Below are positions 1-6,369 of a stretch of DNA of 64,000 nucleotides, in pieces. The translations under genes were made by a program, and so were the position numbers. The first letter of the stretch is position 1, and each line of letters begins with the position of its first letter. The notes under the pieces are model-generated. The model saw only the letters and a program-made list of their open reading frames with translations, was not told where the DNA came from and did not search any database. Source of the stretch: Mycobacterium sp. PSTR-4-N (GTDB taxonomy: Bacteria; Actinomycetota; Actinomycetes; Mycobacteriales; Mycobacteriaceae). The stretch lies in the NCBI RefSeq assembly GCF_022348085.1, contig NZ_JAKRFN010000002.1, positions 248,001 through 312,000 of the forward strand, in the 5' to 3' direction.

Positions 1-546
1 GATCGACGCCTCCACCGCCTCGTCGGTGACGTCGCTGAGACGACCGCCCTCCTCGACGGTGATCGCGGTCAGCTCACGCAAACCGCCGAGCAGCATGATG
101 ATGCGCCGACGCGGTACGGGACCGATTCCGGCCGAACGGAATTCGGTGCTGTCGCTGAGCGCATCGACCATGTCGATGAAGTGATCGAGCGCCTCGCGCT
201 GCAATCCACGAGCGGCACTACCCAACGCCGGCACGTCACGAATCCAGCTGAGCATCAACGCCGATCGTGCCTCGGCAGAGGCGATCCACGCCTCGATGGC
301 TTGGCGCACTTGCTTCTGCCATGGCGCGGCCGGATCGACGGCCGCCCGGATCTGCTGGATCTGGTCGTCGTTGGCCTCTGACAGCAGAGCGACGAAGCAC
401 TCGTCGCGGCTGGTGAAGTGCTCGTAGAACGTGCGCCGCGAGGTGCGGGCCCGGCGCACGATCTCGGCGACGGTGGTCTTGGCGTAGCCCTGCTCGGCGA
501 TCGACGCTTCCAGGCCGTCCAGCAGCCGCTGGCGGAAGTCGCTCAT
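1..546 (-). CDS. TetR/AcrR-family transcriptional regulator (3' end cut by window)
   Basis: The N-terminal 182 residues are visible and the frame is still open at the left edge. Residues about 10-55 form a TetR-type helix-turn-helix, with TSRRTFYEHF as the usual recognition-helix/hinge signature (TFYEHF). The C-terminal ligand domain is helical and not recognisable as to ligand. The ATG lies 1 nt after the TGA of the chorismate mutase gene upstream (TGACATG), so the two are probably co-transcribed and coupled. Target genes cannot be inferred from the window. Confidence 0.85.
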   Translation of the reverse strand, partial: MSDFRQRLLDGLEASIAEQGYAKTTVAEIVRRARTSRRTFYEHFTSRDECFVALLSEANDDQIQQIRAAVDPAAPWQKQVRQAIEAWIASAEARSALMLSWIRDVPALGSAARGLQREALDHFIDMVDALSDSTEFRSAGIGPVPRRRIIMLLGGLRELTAITVEEGGRLSDVTDEAVEASI

Positions 547-547
547 G

Positions 548-1111
548 TCAGCGGCAGTAGTTGCGGGTGGCGAAGTCCAATGCCTGCCGGTACAGCGGGT
601 CGAGGCCGCGCGCCGTCGCGACCGACGCCTTCGCCGCATCGAGTTCGGCGGGGCACTGCGGGGAGTGCAGCTTGGGCCACTCCTCGGCCATCAACGTCAC
701 CATCTCGCGGTTGAGCGCGTCGATGATCGCCCGCGACGACGCCAGATCCGGCGCGTCAGCAGGAGCGGTGGCCGGATCGAAGGTCCACTGCGCCAACCGC
801 TGGTATTCGATGCCGACGGTGGCGTCGAGCTGATCGCGGAACGCGGTCTGCACGTAGGCGGGGTCGATCTGGAAGCCGCGGGCCTGATCGGCGACGTTGT
901 CGAGCACATGCTGCTCGCGCGCGGGGTCGACGACGGCGGTGCGGGTGTGGAACTTGTTGGCCGCCACGGGTTCGGCGATCTCCAGGCGGCGCACCGCGGC
1001 ATCGACGAGATCGGTCACCGTGTGGGTGGGTTGCGCCGAGGCGGCCGGCGCCGGGACAAGGGCCACCGCCAGACCGGCGACGGCCGCTGCGAGTGCACCA
1101 CGGGTGTTCAT
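548..1111 (-). CDS. aroQ: Secreted chorismate mutase (AroQ-gamma type)
   Basis: Converts chorismate to prephenate, the step leading to Phe and Tyr; this class is exported. The protein has 187 residues with a clear signal peptide (about 1-26, cleavage after AAASA). The mature part is all-helical, as in M. tuberculosis Rv1885c. Cys153 and Cys186 are 33 residues apart, the same spacing as the disulfide of the M. tuberculosis enzyme (from memory, Cys160-Cys193). The ATG shares its A with the 3' CCA end of the tRNA-Phe gene immediately upstream, leaving no room for a normal Shine-Dalgarno site. The next gene, a TetR regulator, starts 1 nt after the stop. Confidence 0.88.
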   Translation of the reverse strand: MNTRGALAAAVAGLAVALVPAPAASAQPTHTVTDLVDAAVRRLEIAEPVAANKFHTRTAVVDPAREQHVLDNVADQARGFQIDPAYVQTAFRDQLDATVGIEYQRLAQWTFDPATAPADAPDLASSRAIIDALNREMVTLMAEEWPKLHSPQCPAELDAAKASVATARGLDPLYRQALDFATRNYCR

Positions 1112-1187
1112 GGTGGCCAGGGCCGGGATCGAACCGGCGACCTTCCGCTTTTCAGGCGGACGCTCGTACCAACTGAGCTACCTGGCC
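1111..1187 (-). tRNA. tRNA-Phe (GAA)
   Basis: A cloverleaf folds on the minus strand. The 7-bp acceptor is GGCCAGG/CCTGGCC, the anticodon loop is CTGAAAA (anticodon GAA), the T loop is TTCGATC, the discriminator is A, and the CCA is encoded at 1113-1111. It is the last gene of a Glu-Asp-Phe tRNA operon. The final A of CCA is also the A of the chorismate mutase ATG. Confidence 0.97.
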
Positions 1188-1225
1188 GGAAGGCCATCGA
1201 CTCGCGTCGACGAACCTCGCCAATA

Positions 1226-1302
1226 TGGCGACCCTGACGGGACTCGAACCCGCGACCTCCGCCGTGACAGGGCGGCGCGCTAACCAACTGCGCCACAGGG
1301 CC
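1226..1302 (-). tRNA. tRNA-Asp (GTC)
   Basis: Minus-strand cloverleaf with anticodon stem CCGCC/GGCGG and loop CTGTCAC (anticodon GTC). The T loop is TTCGAGT, the discriminator is G, and the CCA is encoded at 1228-1226. It is the middle gene of the Glu-Asp-Phe cluster, 38 nt from tRNA-Phe and 32 nt from tRNA-Glu. Confidence 0.97.
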
Positions 1303-1334
1303 TTACTGTGCAACCCGACGAGTCGCGTTGCGCG

Positions 1335-1407
1335 TACCCCCAACGGGATTCGAACCCGTGCTACCGCCGTGAAAGGGCGGCGTCCTAGGCCACTAGACGA
1401 TGGGGGC
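1335..1407 (-). tRNA. tRNA-Glu (TTC)
   Basis: Minus-strand cloverleaf with acceptor GCCCCCA/TGGGGGT, anticodon stem CCGCC/GGCGG, loop CTTTCAC (anticodon TTC) and T loop TTCGAAT. CCA is not encoded (ACG follows), unlike its two cluster partners. It is the first gene of the tRNA operon. Confidence 0.97.
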
Positions 1408-1460
1408 CAAGTCCGAATTCCTCCGGGGTACTCACAACCACGTTCGTTGGGAGCTTCGAT

Positions 1461-1490
1461 AGCTTAGGGTACCGACACCCGAATCCTCAA
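1461..1490 (-). promoter_or_regulatory. Probable promoter of the tRNA Glu-Asp-Phe operon
   Basis: On the minus strand TTGAGG (1490-1485) and TAAGCT (1466-1461) are separated by 18 nt, a good sigma-A-type arrangement. It sits about 55 nt before the tRNA-Glu 5' end. Confidence 0.6.
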
Positions 1491-1532
1491 ACGGCCACCC
1501 CCGCAGTATCCTTTTGCAGGCACGCACGCCAC

Positions 1533-1608
1533 GCCCCTATAGCTCAGTCGGTAGAGCTACGGACTTTTAATCCGCAGGTCCCAGGTTCGAGCCCTGGTGG
1601 GGGCACCA
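1533..1608 (+). tRNA. tRNA-Lys (TTT)
   Basis: Plus-strand cloverleaf with acceptor GCCCCTA/TGGGGGC, anticodon loop CTTTTAA (anticodon TTT), T loop TTCGAGC, discriminator A and encoded CCA (1606-1608). It is divergent from the Glu-Asp-Phe operon and ends 3 nt before the stop codon of the convergent kinase gene. Confidence 0.97.
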
Positions 1609-1611
1609 CAT

Positions 1612-2523
1612 TCACAACGCGACCATCAGAACGGCCGCCACCAGCACGGCGAGCATCGCCGCCGCCCCCGCGAGGACCGCCACGACCCGCTGCGGCGCCC
1701 GACTCAATCCCTGCGCCGCACCGTCCAGACAGGCCCGCATCTGCTCGGCCGTCGCAAAGCGCCACCGCGGGTCCGGCGACATCGCGCGCTCCACGGTGGC
1801 CACCAACGCCGCATCGAGATCCGGCCGCAACACCGCCAGCGGCGTGACCGCTCCCGCCGCGATCGCATCGGCCAGCCCTGTCAGGGTCTCCTGCGGGTAG
1901 GCCCGGCGGCCGGTGAGCGCCTCGTAGGCCACCACGCCGAGCGCGTAGAGGTCGTCGCTGGGCGTCGCGGGACGGCCGGCGGCGCGGTCGGCCGGCATGT
2001 AGGCCATGGTCCCGAAAACCCGGTTGGTCAGCGTCTGTGGCGTGTCGGCGCTCTTGGCCACCCCGAAGTCGGCGACCTTCACGGTGCCGAACCAGGTGAA
2101 CAGAAGGTTGGCCGGTTTGATGTCCCGGTGCAGGATCCCGCGTGCGTGCGCGGCGCCGAGCGCGTCCAGCACGTCGCTCAGGATGCCCCGGACATGCTGC
2201 GCCGGCATGGGACCGCCGCGCGCCAGGGCGTCGGCCACACTGCGGCCCGGCAGTCGTTCCAGCACGATGTAGTGCCGGCCGCGGTGCACGCCGGTGTCGT
2301 GGACCGCGACGACGTGAGGGTGGTCCACGACGGCCGCAGCGCGAGCCTCGGTCGCGAATCGGCGGCGGGTGTCGGGCTCGTGACTGACCGACGGATAGAG
2401 GAGCTTGACCGCGACGGGGCGGCCCAGCTGCAGATCCCAGGCATCGCGCACCTCGGCCATCCCGCCACGGCCCAGAATGCCTCGCAGCTCGTAGCGACCG
2501 CCCAGGACCTCCGGCGCGTGCAT
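1612..2523 (-). CDS. Membrane-anchored Ser/Thr protein kinase (PknB-like)
   Basis: The protein has 303 residues with a Hanks-type kinase domain (about 10-270). Visible landmarks are the glycine loop GRGGMAEV (18-25), VAVK with Lys40, the catalytic loop HRDIKPAN with Asp134, and DFG with Asp152. One C-terminal membrane helix (about 279-303) has almost nothing after it, so there is no extracellular sensor domain such as PASTA. The activation segment reads GTMAYMPADRA where bacterial kinases normally have APE or SPE; the conserved Glu is replaced. No partner or substrate is apparent from the neighbours. Confidence 0.9.
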   Translation of the reverse strand: MHAPEVLGGRYELRGILGRGGMAEVRDAWDLQLGRPVAVKLLYPSVSHEPDTRRRFATEARAAAVVDHPHVVAVHDTGVHRGRHYIVLERLPGRSVADALARGGPMPAQHVRGILSDVLDALGAAHARGILHRDIKPANLLFTWFGTVKVADFGVAKSADTPQTLTNRVFGTMAYMPADRAAGRPATPSDDLYALGVVAYEALTGRRAYPQETLTGLADAIAAGAVTPLAVLRPDLDAALVATVERAMSPDPRWRFATAEQMRACLDGAAQGLSRAPQRVVAVLAGAAAMLAVLVAAVLMVAL

Positions 2524-2583
2524 GCGTTCAAGCTAGCCGCTGCGGCGCCGGCGCAAACCTGACGCGGCCGTGGCGAACCCTCG

Positions 2584-2589
2584 TAGGAT
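2584..2589 (+). promoter_or_regulatory. -10 element for a leaderless gene
   Basis: TAGGAT ends 8 nt before the ATG at 2598. This is the mycobacterial arrangement in which the start codon is at or next to the transcription start. Confidence 0.45.
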
Positions 2590-2597
2590 CGGCGTCG

Positions 2598-2924
2598 ATG
2601 TACATGTCACGACCACCGCGGCCCCTGTGGTGGCGGCGCCATCCGCTGCTGACGGCGTCCGCTGCCGCGGTGGCGCTCTGGTGGACGTGGCTGGGGTGGT
2701 ACCCGGCGGTGATCCTGGTCACCGCGTCGGTGGCCGTCGTCGTGGTCCGGCGTCGCCGCAAGGCGACCGCCATCCGTAACGCCGGCCTGAGGGCCCGCGC
2801 CGACTACGAACACCAGCTCACCTTGGCCGGTGACCCACACGGCTTCTACGGCCGCTTCCCGCCCGCGAACTGGTACGGCCGTCCCTCAGTCACGCAGGGC
2901 CGGACAGGCCCACCCCGATGGTGA
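2598..2924 (+). CDS. Small membrane protein, unknown function
   Basis: The protein has 108 residues. A Trp/Arg-rich N-terminus is followed by two hydrophobic segments (about 16-33 and 36-50), a run of Arg/Lys, and a polar C-terminal half ending in proline and arginine. I recognise no family. The ATG at 2598 is chosen because a -10 hexamer lies 8 nt upstream. The 3' end overlaps the convergent L,D-transpeptidase gene by 35 nt. Confidence 0.6.
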   Translation: MYMSRPPRPLWWRRHPLLTASAAAVALWWTWLGWYPAVILVTASVAVVVVRRRRKATAIRNAGLRARADYEHQLTLAGDPHGFYGRFPPANWYGRPSVTQGRTGPPRW

Positions 2925-3540
2925 TCTCCGGCTGCTGCGCGGGGTCCAGCCACTGCAGCACCGACTGCATCTGATCACGGCCGATCGCGACACACCCCCA
3001 CGTGGGCTCACCATCGGTGACGTGCAGGAAGATGCCCGCTGAGCGGCCCGGCACCCGCTCCGGATTGTGGTCGATCAGCACTGCGTAGTCGTAGATCTCC
3101 CCGGAGTCGTAGAGGTTCTCGGCGTCCTCGGAATCGATCTCGGCGGCGTGCACATGGGTGTTGTACGTCGGGGAGTCCACATCCTCGTCCCACCAGTCCT
3201 CGTCGGTCGCCACGAAGTAGGGCATGCGGGTGCCGGGGTTCTCGCTGCGCCCGAACGCCTGCCCGAGCGGGAAGGTGCCTTCCGGGGTGCGGAACACGTC
3301 GTCGGCAGGGGCCCCCACTCCAAGGCCGCCCAGGTCCGCCCGGGTGGGGCCCAGCACCACGCGCCACGTCCCGTCGACGCGCTCGTAGGTTGTCAGCTCC
3401 CCGACGGGCGAATCCGATTCCGGCGCACTGACGACGATGCGTTGTGCAGGCGACTCGCTGCCGGTTTCGGCGGCAGCACCGCCGGCGGTGCCGGTCGCCA
3501 GGATCATCAACAGTGGCGCGACGGTCAGTTTGCCCAGCAC
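2890..3540 (-). CDS. Secreted L,D-transpeptidase-like protein (YkuD fold)
   Basis: Probable peptidoglycan 3-3 cross-linking enzyme or related exported YkuD-domain protein. Starting at the GTG at 3540 gives 216 residues with a typical signal peptide (about 1-24, ending AGGAAA). The catalytic signature is near the end: LHVTDGEPTWGCVAI, with His173 and Cys183. Upstream in-frame starts would run into the preceding oxygenase gene and put the signal peptide inside the protein, so I reject them. The WGC form belongs to the COG3786-like branch rather than the classic SHGC form of LdtMt2, so the exact reaction is uncertain. Confidence 0.75.
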   Translation of the reverse strand: MLGKLTVAPLLMILATGTAGGAAAETGSESPAQRIVVSAPESDSPVGELTTYERVDGTWRVVLGPTRADLGGLGVGAPADDVFRTPEGTFPLGQAFGRSENPGTRMPYFVATDEDWWDEDVDSPTYNTHVHAAEIDSEDAENLYDSGEIYDYAVLIDHNPERVPGRSAGIFLHVTDGEPTWGCVAIGRDQMQSVLQWLDPAQQPEITIGVGLSGPA

Positions 3541-3560
3541 AGAGTCGAACGTACGCGCCG

Positions 3561-4571
3561 TCAGACCGTCGGACAGTAGAAGTGTGGGTCGCCGCGATAC
3601 TCGACCGGCGGCAGGTTGCGCGCCGGGGTCTCCACCAGCGGCGCGTCGGACGGCAGGCGGCCGTGTGCCCGGTCCCATGCCGAACGTTTGCGCGGATGCA
3701 TCAGCATCCGCTTCGGCAGCAGGCGGGTGGTCAGGTAGACCGCACGGCCGAACAGTGCGTGTAACCGTGCCTGCCGCGGGGTCCACGAGTACCCCATCAA
3801 CTCACGCACCGGCGGGTCGTAGAGGCCGACCGTCGCGAAGTTGAAGAAGCGCTGCATCGCGGCGATGTTGAGCCGCCACAGCCAGTCAGGCAGCCAGTCG
3901 AGAGAGGGATGCTTCGGCATCGTCGAGAGGTCCATGACTTCGCGCGCGGCCCAGTTGTTCTCCAGGACGTTGCGGCACATGTGGTCCCAGTACCGCTCGA
4001 AGTCCTCCCAGCTGGCGGGCACCGGCCGCATGCTCATGCCGTACATCCGGTACCACGTGACGTGCTCGTCGAAGAGCTGCCGTTTCTGCGCGTCGGTCAG
4101 CCCGCCGCCGACCCACTCGGCCGCCAGCAGCGTGGACTTGAAGAACGTGGCGTGCGCCCAGTAGAAGACGTCGGGGTTCAGTGCGCTGTACCGCCGGCCC
4201 TCGTCGTCGACGCCCTTGATGCCGATGTGATAGTCGCGGACCTCGGCTCCGGTGCGTGGGGCGCGGTCGCCGTCGAACACCACACCGCCGATGGGATACA
4301 CCGACCGGAACAGCCGGGGCATGCGCTCGAGGAAGAAGATCGAATGCTGCGCCACGGCGGCACCGAGCTGCGGGTGCATGTTCTGCATCGAGCCTGCCCA
4401 CGGGCCCTGCAGCATGCCGGTCCACTGTCCGAAGTACTTCCACGTCAGCGAGTCGGGGCCCAGCGCCGCGGGTACGTCGTCGTAGCCGCCGGTCACGGGA
4501 CAGCCGGCGGTCACCGGTACGTCATCGGACGCGCTGGTCACCGGGCATGTGGCGGACGTATCTTGAGTCAC
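3561..4571 (-). CDS. MpaB-like oxygenase (DUF2236 family)
   Basis: Member of the DUF2236/MpaB/latex-clearing-oxygenase superfamily, whose members bind haem; the substrate here is unknown. The GTG at 4571 gives 336 residues. The conserved core includes VRDYHIGIKG, LNPDVFYWAHATFF and EHVTWYRMYGMSMRPVP. A TTG at 4610 would add 13 residues but would put coding sequence over the palindrome at 4592-4609, so GTG is preferred. The N-terminus contains an imperfect tandem repeat with two Cys-Pro motifs (CPVT at residues 9 and 24). It is divergent from a TetR gene, and in M. tuberculosis (from memory) a similar pair lies beside desA1. Confidence 0.8.
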   Translation of the reverse strand: MTQDTSATCPVTSASDDVPVTAGCPVTGGYDDVPAALGPDSLTWKYFGQWTGMLQGPWAGSMQNMHPQLGAAVAQHSIFFLERMPRLFRSVYPIGGVVFDGDRAPRTGAEVRDYHIGIKGVDDEGRRYSALNPDVFYWAHATFFKSTLLAAEWVGGGLTDAQKRQLFDEHVTWYRMYGMSMRPVPASWEDFERYWDHMCRNVLENNWAAREVMDLSTMPKHPSLDWLPDWLWRLNIAAMQRFFNFATVGLYDPPVRELMGYSWTPRQARLHALFGRAVYLTTRLLPKRMLMHPRKRSAWDRAHGRLPSDAPLVETPARNLPPVEYRGDPHFYCPTV

Positions 4572-4591
4572 TGTTCGCGCTACCCCGATTC

Positions 4592-4609
4592 TGACTACAT
4601 GCGTTGTCA
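4592..4609. promoter_or_regulatory. Candidate TetR operator between mpaB-like gene and tetR
   Basis: The 18-bp interrupted palindrome TGACTACATGCGTTGTCA has half-sites TGACnAC and GTnGTCA around a 4-bp centre. It lies 20 nt upstream of the oxygenase start and 20 nt upstream of the tetR start, the usual position for an autoregulating TetR repressor. Confidence 0.5.
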
Positions 4610-4629
4610 AAACGAAGCATAGGAGGACT

Positions 4630-5211
4630 GTGCCGTCCGGTCAACGACAGGGCAGATGGTCCGGCGTTCCCGTGCGGGAGCGCCCCGCCCTGCGCCGTGA
4701 CGACCTGATCGCCGCCGGGATCGAGCTGCTCGGCAGCCCGGGCGGCCCGAGCCTGACCGTGCGGGCGGCGTGCCGCGCCGCGGGATTGACCGAGCGCTAC
4801 TTCTACGAGAGCTTCGCCGATCGCGATGACTATGTCGCCGCGATCTACGACGAGGTCGGCAGTGCGGCGATGGCGACGCTGGCGAAGTCGGAGAGCATGC
4901 GGGACGCCGTCGAGCGGTTCGTCGCGATGATGGTCGACGATCCGGCGCGCGGCCGTGTGCTGCTGCTGGCGCCGGAAGCCGAGCCGGTGCTGGCCCGGTC
5001 GGGAGCGCGGTGGATGCCGAACTTCATCGAGCTGCTACAGCAGAACCTGACCCGCATCACCGACCCGACCACCCAGGCGATGGTTGCCACCGGCCTGATC
5101 GGGGCACTCACTGCACTGTTCACCGCGTACCTGGACGGTCGGCTCTCGGCGACTCGGGAGCAGTTCATCGACCACTGCGCGGAACTGCTGCTCCACGGCG
5201 CAACACGCTGA
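4630..5211 (+). CDS. TetR-family transcriptional regulator
   Basis: The protein has 193 residues with an N-terminal helix-turn-helix (about 20-65; GLTERYFYESFADRDD is the recognition-helix region). The remainder is a helical ligand-binding domain. The start is GTG with an AGGAGG at 4621-4626. It is divergent from the MpaB-like oxygenase with a palindrome between them, and it also lies directly upstream of desA1 on the same strand. Control of the oxygenase is the simplest inference; control of desA1 is possible but not shown. Confidence 0.88.
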   Translation: MPSGQRQGRWSGVPVRERPALRRDDLIAAGIELLGSPGGPSLTVRAACRAAGLTERYFYESFADRDDYVAAIYDEVGSAAMATLAKSESMRDAVERFVAMMVDDPARGRVLLLAPEAEPVLARSGARWMPNFIELLQQNLTRITDPTTQAMVATGLIGALTALFTAYLDGRLSATREQFIDHCAELLLHGATR

Positions 5212-5252
5212 ATCGCGGCATGGGACACGGGTGTGACCTCCCGCGCGGCGAC

Positions 5253-5282
5253 TTGAATGTCACCGGCAGACACAGATATATT
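5253..5282 (+). promoter_or_regulatory. Probable desA1 promoter
   Basis: TTGAAT (5253-5258) and TATATT (5277-5282) with an 18-nt spacer form one of the best sigma-A-type promoters in the window. The leader is about 30 nt and ends in GGAGG (5309-5313) before the ATG at 5318. The octamer ACAGATAT occurs at 5272-5279 and again at 5300-5307, flanking the expected start site. Confidence 0.6.
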
Positions 5283-5317
5283 GACTGCAACTACGAGGTA
5301 CAGATATCGGAGGTGTC

Positions 5318-6325
5318 ATGGCCAAGGATCTCACTGATCTGCAGCTGCTGACCGAACTGGAGCCCGTCGTCGAGCCCCTGGTCAACCGGCACATGAAGAT
5401 GAAGAAGGACTGGAACCCCCACGACTTCATCCCGTGGTCCGACGGCAAGAACTACTACGCCCTCGGCGGCCAGGACTGGGACATCGAACAGTCGAAGCTC
5501 TCCGAGGTCGCACGGACCGCGATGTTGACCAACCTGCTCACCGAGGACAACCTGCCGTCCTATCACCGCGAGATCGCGATGAATTTCAGCATGGACGGGC
5601 CGTGGGGCTTCTGGGTCAACCGGTGGACCGCCGAGGAGAACCGGCACGGCATCGCCCTGCGCGACTATCTCGTCGTCACCCGCAACGTCGACCCCGTCGA
5701 GCTGGAGATGCTGCGCGTCGAGCAGATGACGCGGGGCTTCTCCCCCGGCCAGAACCAGCAGGGCGGCCTCGAGCTGTTCGCGGAGAGCCTGTTCGACTCG
5801 GTCATCTACGTGACGTTCCAGGAGCTCGCCACCCGCGTCTCGCACCGCAACACCGGCAAGGCGTGCGACGACCCGATCGCCGATCAGCTGCTGCAGCGCG
5901 TCTCGGCGGATGAGAACCTGCACATGATCTTCTACCGCGACGTGTCCGAGGCCGGCTTCGAGATCGCCCCTGACCAGGCGATGAAGTCACTGCACAAGGT
6001 GCTGCGCAACTTCAAGATGCCCGGCTACACGATCCCCGACTTCCGTCGGCGCGCGGTCACGATCGCCTCCGGCGGTGTCTACGATCCGCGCATCCACCTC
6101 GAGGACATCGTGATGCCGGTGCTCAAGAAGTGGCGGATCTTCGAGCGCGAGGACTTCAACGGCGAGAGTGCCAAGATGCGCGACGACCTCGGCCTGCTGG
6201 TCGAGGAACTGCAGGAGGCCGTCGACAAGTTCGAGGTCGCCAAGCAGCGCCGCGAAGAACGCCTGCGTCAGATGGCGGAGAAGAAGGCCGCCAAGGCACA
6301 ACTGGTGGGATCATCGACGTCGTAG
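5318..6325 (+). CDS. desA1: Acyl-ACP desaturase DesA1
   Basis: Soluble di-iron acyl-ACP desaturase (FA_desaturase_2 family) that introduces a double bond into fatty acyl chains; DesA1 is linked to mycolic acid synthesis in mycobacteria. The 335 residues are the usual length. The two iron-binding E-x-x-H pairs are visible in EENRHG (Glu107/His110) and DENLHM (Glu199/His202), with further Glu ligands probably Glu76 and Glu169. The C-terminal 50 residues form a charged helix rich in Glu, Lys and Arg. It has a strong SD, and dusB follows, separated only by a 12-bp hairpin. Confidence 0.95.
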   Translation: MAKDLTDLQLLTELEPVVEPLVNRHMKMKKDWNPHDFIPWSDGKNYYALGGQDWDIEQSKLSEVARTAMLTNLLTEDNLPSYHREIAMNFSMDGPWGFWVNRWTAEENRHGIALRDYLVVTRNVDPVELEMLRVEQMTRGFSPGQNQQGGLELFAESLFDSVIYVTFQELATRVSHRNTGKACDDPIADQLLQRVSADENLHMIFYRDVSEAGFEIAPDQAMKSLHKVLRNFKMPGYTIPDFRRRAVTIASGGVYDPRIHLEDIVMPVLKKWRIFEREDFNGESAKMRDDLGLLVEELQEAVDKFEVAKQRREERLRQMAEKKAAKAQLVGSSTS

Positions 6326-6340
6326 CCCCCGGCAGCGAAT

Positions 6341-6369
6341 CGACCCGATCTGGATTGCAGATCGGGTCG
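6341..6369 (+). repeat. Perfect 12-bp hairpin at the desA1/dusB junction
   Basis: CGACCCGATCTG (6341-6352) and CAGATCGGGTCG (6358-6369) are exact inverse complements with a 5-nt loop GATTG. It begins 15 nt after the desA1 stop codon. The likely dusB start codon TTG (6355-6357) lies in the loop. No U-tract follows, so it is not a classic terminator. Confidence 0.8.

Noticed and set aside
3541-3786. N-terminal extension of the L,D-transpeptidase to 3786
   Set aside because: It would place the signal peptide about 80 residues inside the protein and overlap the MpaB-like gene by over 200 nt.
4572-4610. TTG at 4610 as start of the MpaB-like gene
   Set aside because: It is preceded by no SD and its codons coincide with the symmetric operator candidate; the GTG at 4571 leaves the operator intergenic.
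6130-6354. An ATG at 6130 as the dusB start
   Set aside because: It would overlap desA1 by almost 200 nt, and the added residues are Arg-rich with no resemblance to Dus proteins.
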